From contig JABABF010000153.1 in the NCBI GenBank assembly GCA_014238345.1, positions 1-7,539 of the forward strand: a DNA stretch of 7,539 nucleotides, in the 5' to 3' direction. Positions 6,901-7,539 of the stretch are shown here, piece after piece. The notes under the pieces were generated by a model. The model saw only the letters and a program-made list of their open reading frames with translations, had not been told where the DNA came from and searched no databases. Position 1 is the first letter of the stretch. Each line of letters opens with the position of its first letter. The position numbers and the translations under genes were made by a program. Origin of the DNA: Gammaproteobacteria bacterium (GTDB lineage: Bacteria; Pseudomonadota; Gammaproteobacteria; JABABF01).

Positions 6901-7539
6901 TGGCGTTTACCACGATAGTGAAGCTACTGCCAGCCGACACTCGCATACGCTCCAGCTGCAAGCTCAAACGCACTGGCTCCACCCGCAGCTGCAATTGCAG
7001 CTCACCACTCAGCGATGTATTGGTGCCACTACTGTGCAACAACAGCGGCAGTGTGGGACTTGGGGCGTTGGAAAGATATAGCTCTACAGTCTGAAAATCA
7101 ACAATAGTCCATCTATACTGCGCCGACTGTGGCAAGTCGAGACGCACGTCTTGGTCACGCAAATCATAAAAGACATCTTGATGGCCCGCATCATCTACCG
7201 CCATCACCGTCAAACTGATACTAGAGCCAACCACCACCTCAACAGAGGTCGAAGTGAATACCAGACGGGTCGGTTGTACCAGTGGCCTCGGCAACTGCAA
7301 TTCACCGCTCAGCTCACCCCTGCGAATCCTGATCAACAGCGCGCTGGGCACGGGTTCAAGCACCGCCAACTCCACCGTGTTAGCGCTGAGCACTCTAACG
7401 GATAGTGCTGCTGCAGGCGAGCTGGTAACCACTGGCAAATCTATCGACAGATCGTCATCTGTGCTGTTATTGCCAAAACGATCCTGCGCCAACACCGTCA
7501 GCGTGAAGGTGCTGCCGACGACCACGACCTCCGGTGCAC
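3914..7539 (-). CDS. Giant Ig-like repeat protein with C-terminal dockerin-like pair (5' end outside window)
   Basis: Unrecognised modular, probably secreted or surface protein. The frame is open from the right edge to TAG at 3916-3914, giving 1207 complete codons (first at 7537). The first codons read APEVVVVGSTF, which continues the repeat pattern, so the true start lies beyond the window and the GTG at 7525 is not a start. About eleven modules of 93-101 residues occupy residues 1-1071. Each follows a V-V-G-S-x-F-x-L-x-V-x-A-x-D-x-x-G-N pattern like the Ig/filamin-like repeats of bacterial adhesins. Modules 5-10 alternate two subtypes. Residues 1072-1141 and 1142-1207 are two dockerin/EF-hand-like modules. 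The first loop is canonical (Asp1075, Asn1077, Asp1079, Gly1080, Ile1082, Asp1083, Asp1086) and the second is partly degenerate. Only one Cys is present, and Val, Ser, Thr and Leu dominate, as is usual for exported beta-rich proteins. No catalytic motif or sorting signal is visible. The membrane-anchored gene follows after 142 bases. Confidence 0.9.
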   Translation of the reverse strand, partial: APEVVVVGSTFTLTVLAQDRFGNNSTDDDLSIDLPVVTSSPAAALSVRVLSANTVELAVLEPVPSALLIRIRRGELSGELQLPRPLVQPTRLVFTSTSVEVVVGSSISLTVMAVDDAGHQDVFYDLRDQDVRLDLPQSAQYRWTIVDFQTVELYLSNAPSPTLPLLLHSSGTNTSLSGELQLQLRVEPVRLSLQLERMRVSAGSSFTIVVNAIDALGNISFTYDLRDAPLSLYSTPELRWNARAVSAQLIDVQAWSGDESTVSLTVSSGSLLGAADIFVLAPSFLVLVPSSAAPLVVGQSTVTLEVSARFANGDIDTTFRLHLPSLEVTASPDGTELQVVETSTSTLTLMLLKAADNSSVTITVATLGAQASQEFGAEVVASQLELAVASSLQPFDEPFVLNYRGVDGYSNIDLDYQVPLPLQFGSTYGVVTTYTVTASSASISIGGEPVARQLLSLSVAATDGLTGSIDLMLFTTGLPDHLDLGIVSAPVVVGSTFTLTVQVVDAINTPIPDYPLELSSVGLALDTSSVGSTVATQVGSSSNTVVLRISGTALDNSTASLTLISGEFLGTVELTLAVEASRLVVTTTAANIVVNEAFALSISGVDSFGNIDLDYTAPLPLQLLTTEGVLTQHAVTGSQVSISIGEVSTRQLSVSVEAADGLIGSIDLMLDSTATPADHLELGVVSTSIVVGSTFALTVQAVDAVNAPIPAYPLELSSVGLTLDASGGSSVLATQVGGSGNTVVLRISGAVSDNSAVRLTLSSDGLLGTIDLTLAVEASRLVVTTTATNIVVDGVFVLAISGADSFGNIDLDYTAPLPLQLLPSVCVLTQHAATGSQVSISIGGVSSSAQLSVSVEAADGFIGSIDLILGNRATHLELGVVSTAIVVGRTFALTVQAVDATNAPFPAYPLELSNVSLTLDVSGGSGALATQVGSSGNTVELRISGTVSDNSTARLTLSSDGLLGTIELTLAVEAAQLRVVGATEVLGNTLFTLVVSGMDADGNVDDEFELSAAVAVTVSEGVGRATSVLLLSASELQLQLVDLVVAQTSALQLSVSDQGISGFFSVAATSFINLDLNDDGVIDVLDATLFFRGFRLTADQLRRIASGEISNVLAAGYTNLLPAEAEIAGKVQDMLAIEPPIFNFDLDPSNEVGVVDATLLFRAARLTKTGRENIINGISSDIVVAGYTNLLSAEAEIVRQIQVLLGE
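3917..4324 (-). repeat. Tandem dockerin/EF-hand-like modules at the C-terminus of the giant protein
   Basis: Two modules (4115-4324 and 3917-4114) each contain a 12-residue Asp-rich loop, then VLDATLFFRGFRL or VVDATLLFRAARL, a helical stretch, and AGYTNLL-x-AEAEI. The last motif is encoded by 40-base copies (4157-4196 and 3947-3986) that differ at three positions. The loop form D-x-N-x-D-G-x-I-D-x-x-D matches type I dockerin calcium loops. The 70-residue spacing is longer than the roughly 30 residues between classical cellulosomal dockerin repeats. Confidence 0.75.
4616..4915 (-). repeat. A repeat, copy 3 (half unit)
   Basis: An A module nearly identical to that of copy 2, including 38 identical bases (4641-4678 matching 5229-5266). 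It is followed not by a B module but by a diverged Ig-like module (4325-4615) with DADGNVDDEF, which leads into the dockerin-like pair. Confidence 0.85.
4916..5506 (-). repeat. A+B repeat unit, copy 2
   Basis: This 591-base unit has the same A then B order as copy 1. Its B module carries the only cysteine of the visible protein (PSVCVLTQH), where copy 1 has TTEGVLTQH. Confidence 0.85.
5507..6100 (-). repeat. A+B repeat unit, copy 1
   Basis: This 594-base unit encodes an A module (5798-6100) and a B module (5507-5797). Its A module is the most diverged of the three, with S-S-V-G-S in the central loop where later copies have Gly-Gly-Ser. Confidence 0.85.

Noticed and set aside
7523..7525. GTG as the start of the giant gene
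   Set aside because: The frame stays open to the right edge and the preceding codons continue the module pattern, so the gene begins outside the window.

Overview
The window reads as a piece of a bacterial chromosome in which every supported gene lies on the minus strand. In transcription order (right to left) these are: the 3' part of a very large repetitive surface-type protein gene, a small membrane-anchored protein built from the same kinds of modules, prfB (peptide chain release factor 2) and lysS (lysyl-tRNA synthetase). The prfB-lysS pair with a one-base stop/start overlap, and an RF2 frameshift cassette identical to that of Escherichia coli, suggest a proteobacterium, most likely a gammaproteobacterium. 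I cannot place it further.

Left part (1-2454): lysS runs off the left edge after 452 codons and lacks about the last 50 residues, including motif 3. prfB is complete at 365 codons, but only if the programmed +1 frameshift at codon 26 is used. A zero-frame reading stops at an in-frame TGA after 25 codons. This is the classical autoregulation of RF2 by the stop codon it decodes.

Middle (2455-2679): a 225-base gap with no gene. It holds a probable weak terminator for the upstream gene, a 10-bp imperfect dyad and a weak promoter candidate just before prfB.

Right part (2680-7539): two adjacent genes that share an unusual architecture. The large one (at least 1207 residues, N-terminus outside the window) consists of about eleven Ig-like modules of roughly 95 residues. 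Six of them alternate between two subtypes (B-A-B-A-B-A), and the chain ends in two dockerin/EF-hand-like modules. The small one (about 363 residues) has one N-terminal membrane segment, two Ig-like modules of the same general pattern, and two degenerate dockerin-like loops. The shared layout and adjacency suggest a cell-envelope or surface system (inference), perhaps a secreted fibre with a membrane-anchored partner. No catalytic domain is visible in either. Every gene-sized reading frame on the plus strand appears to be an antisense shadow.
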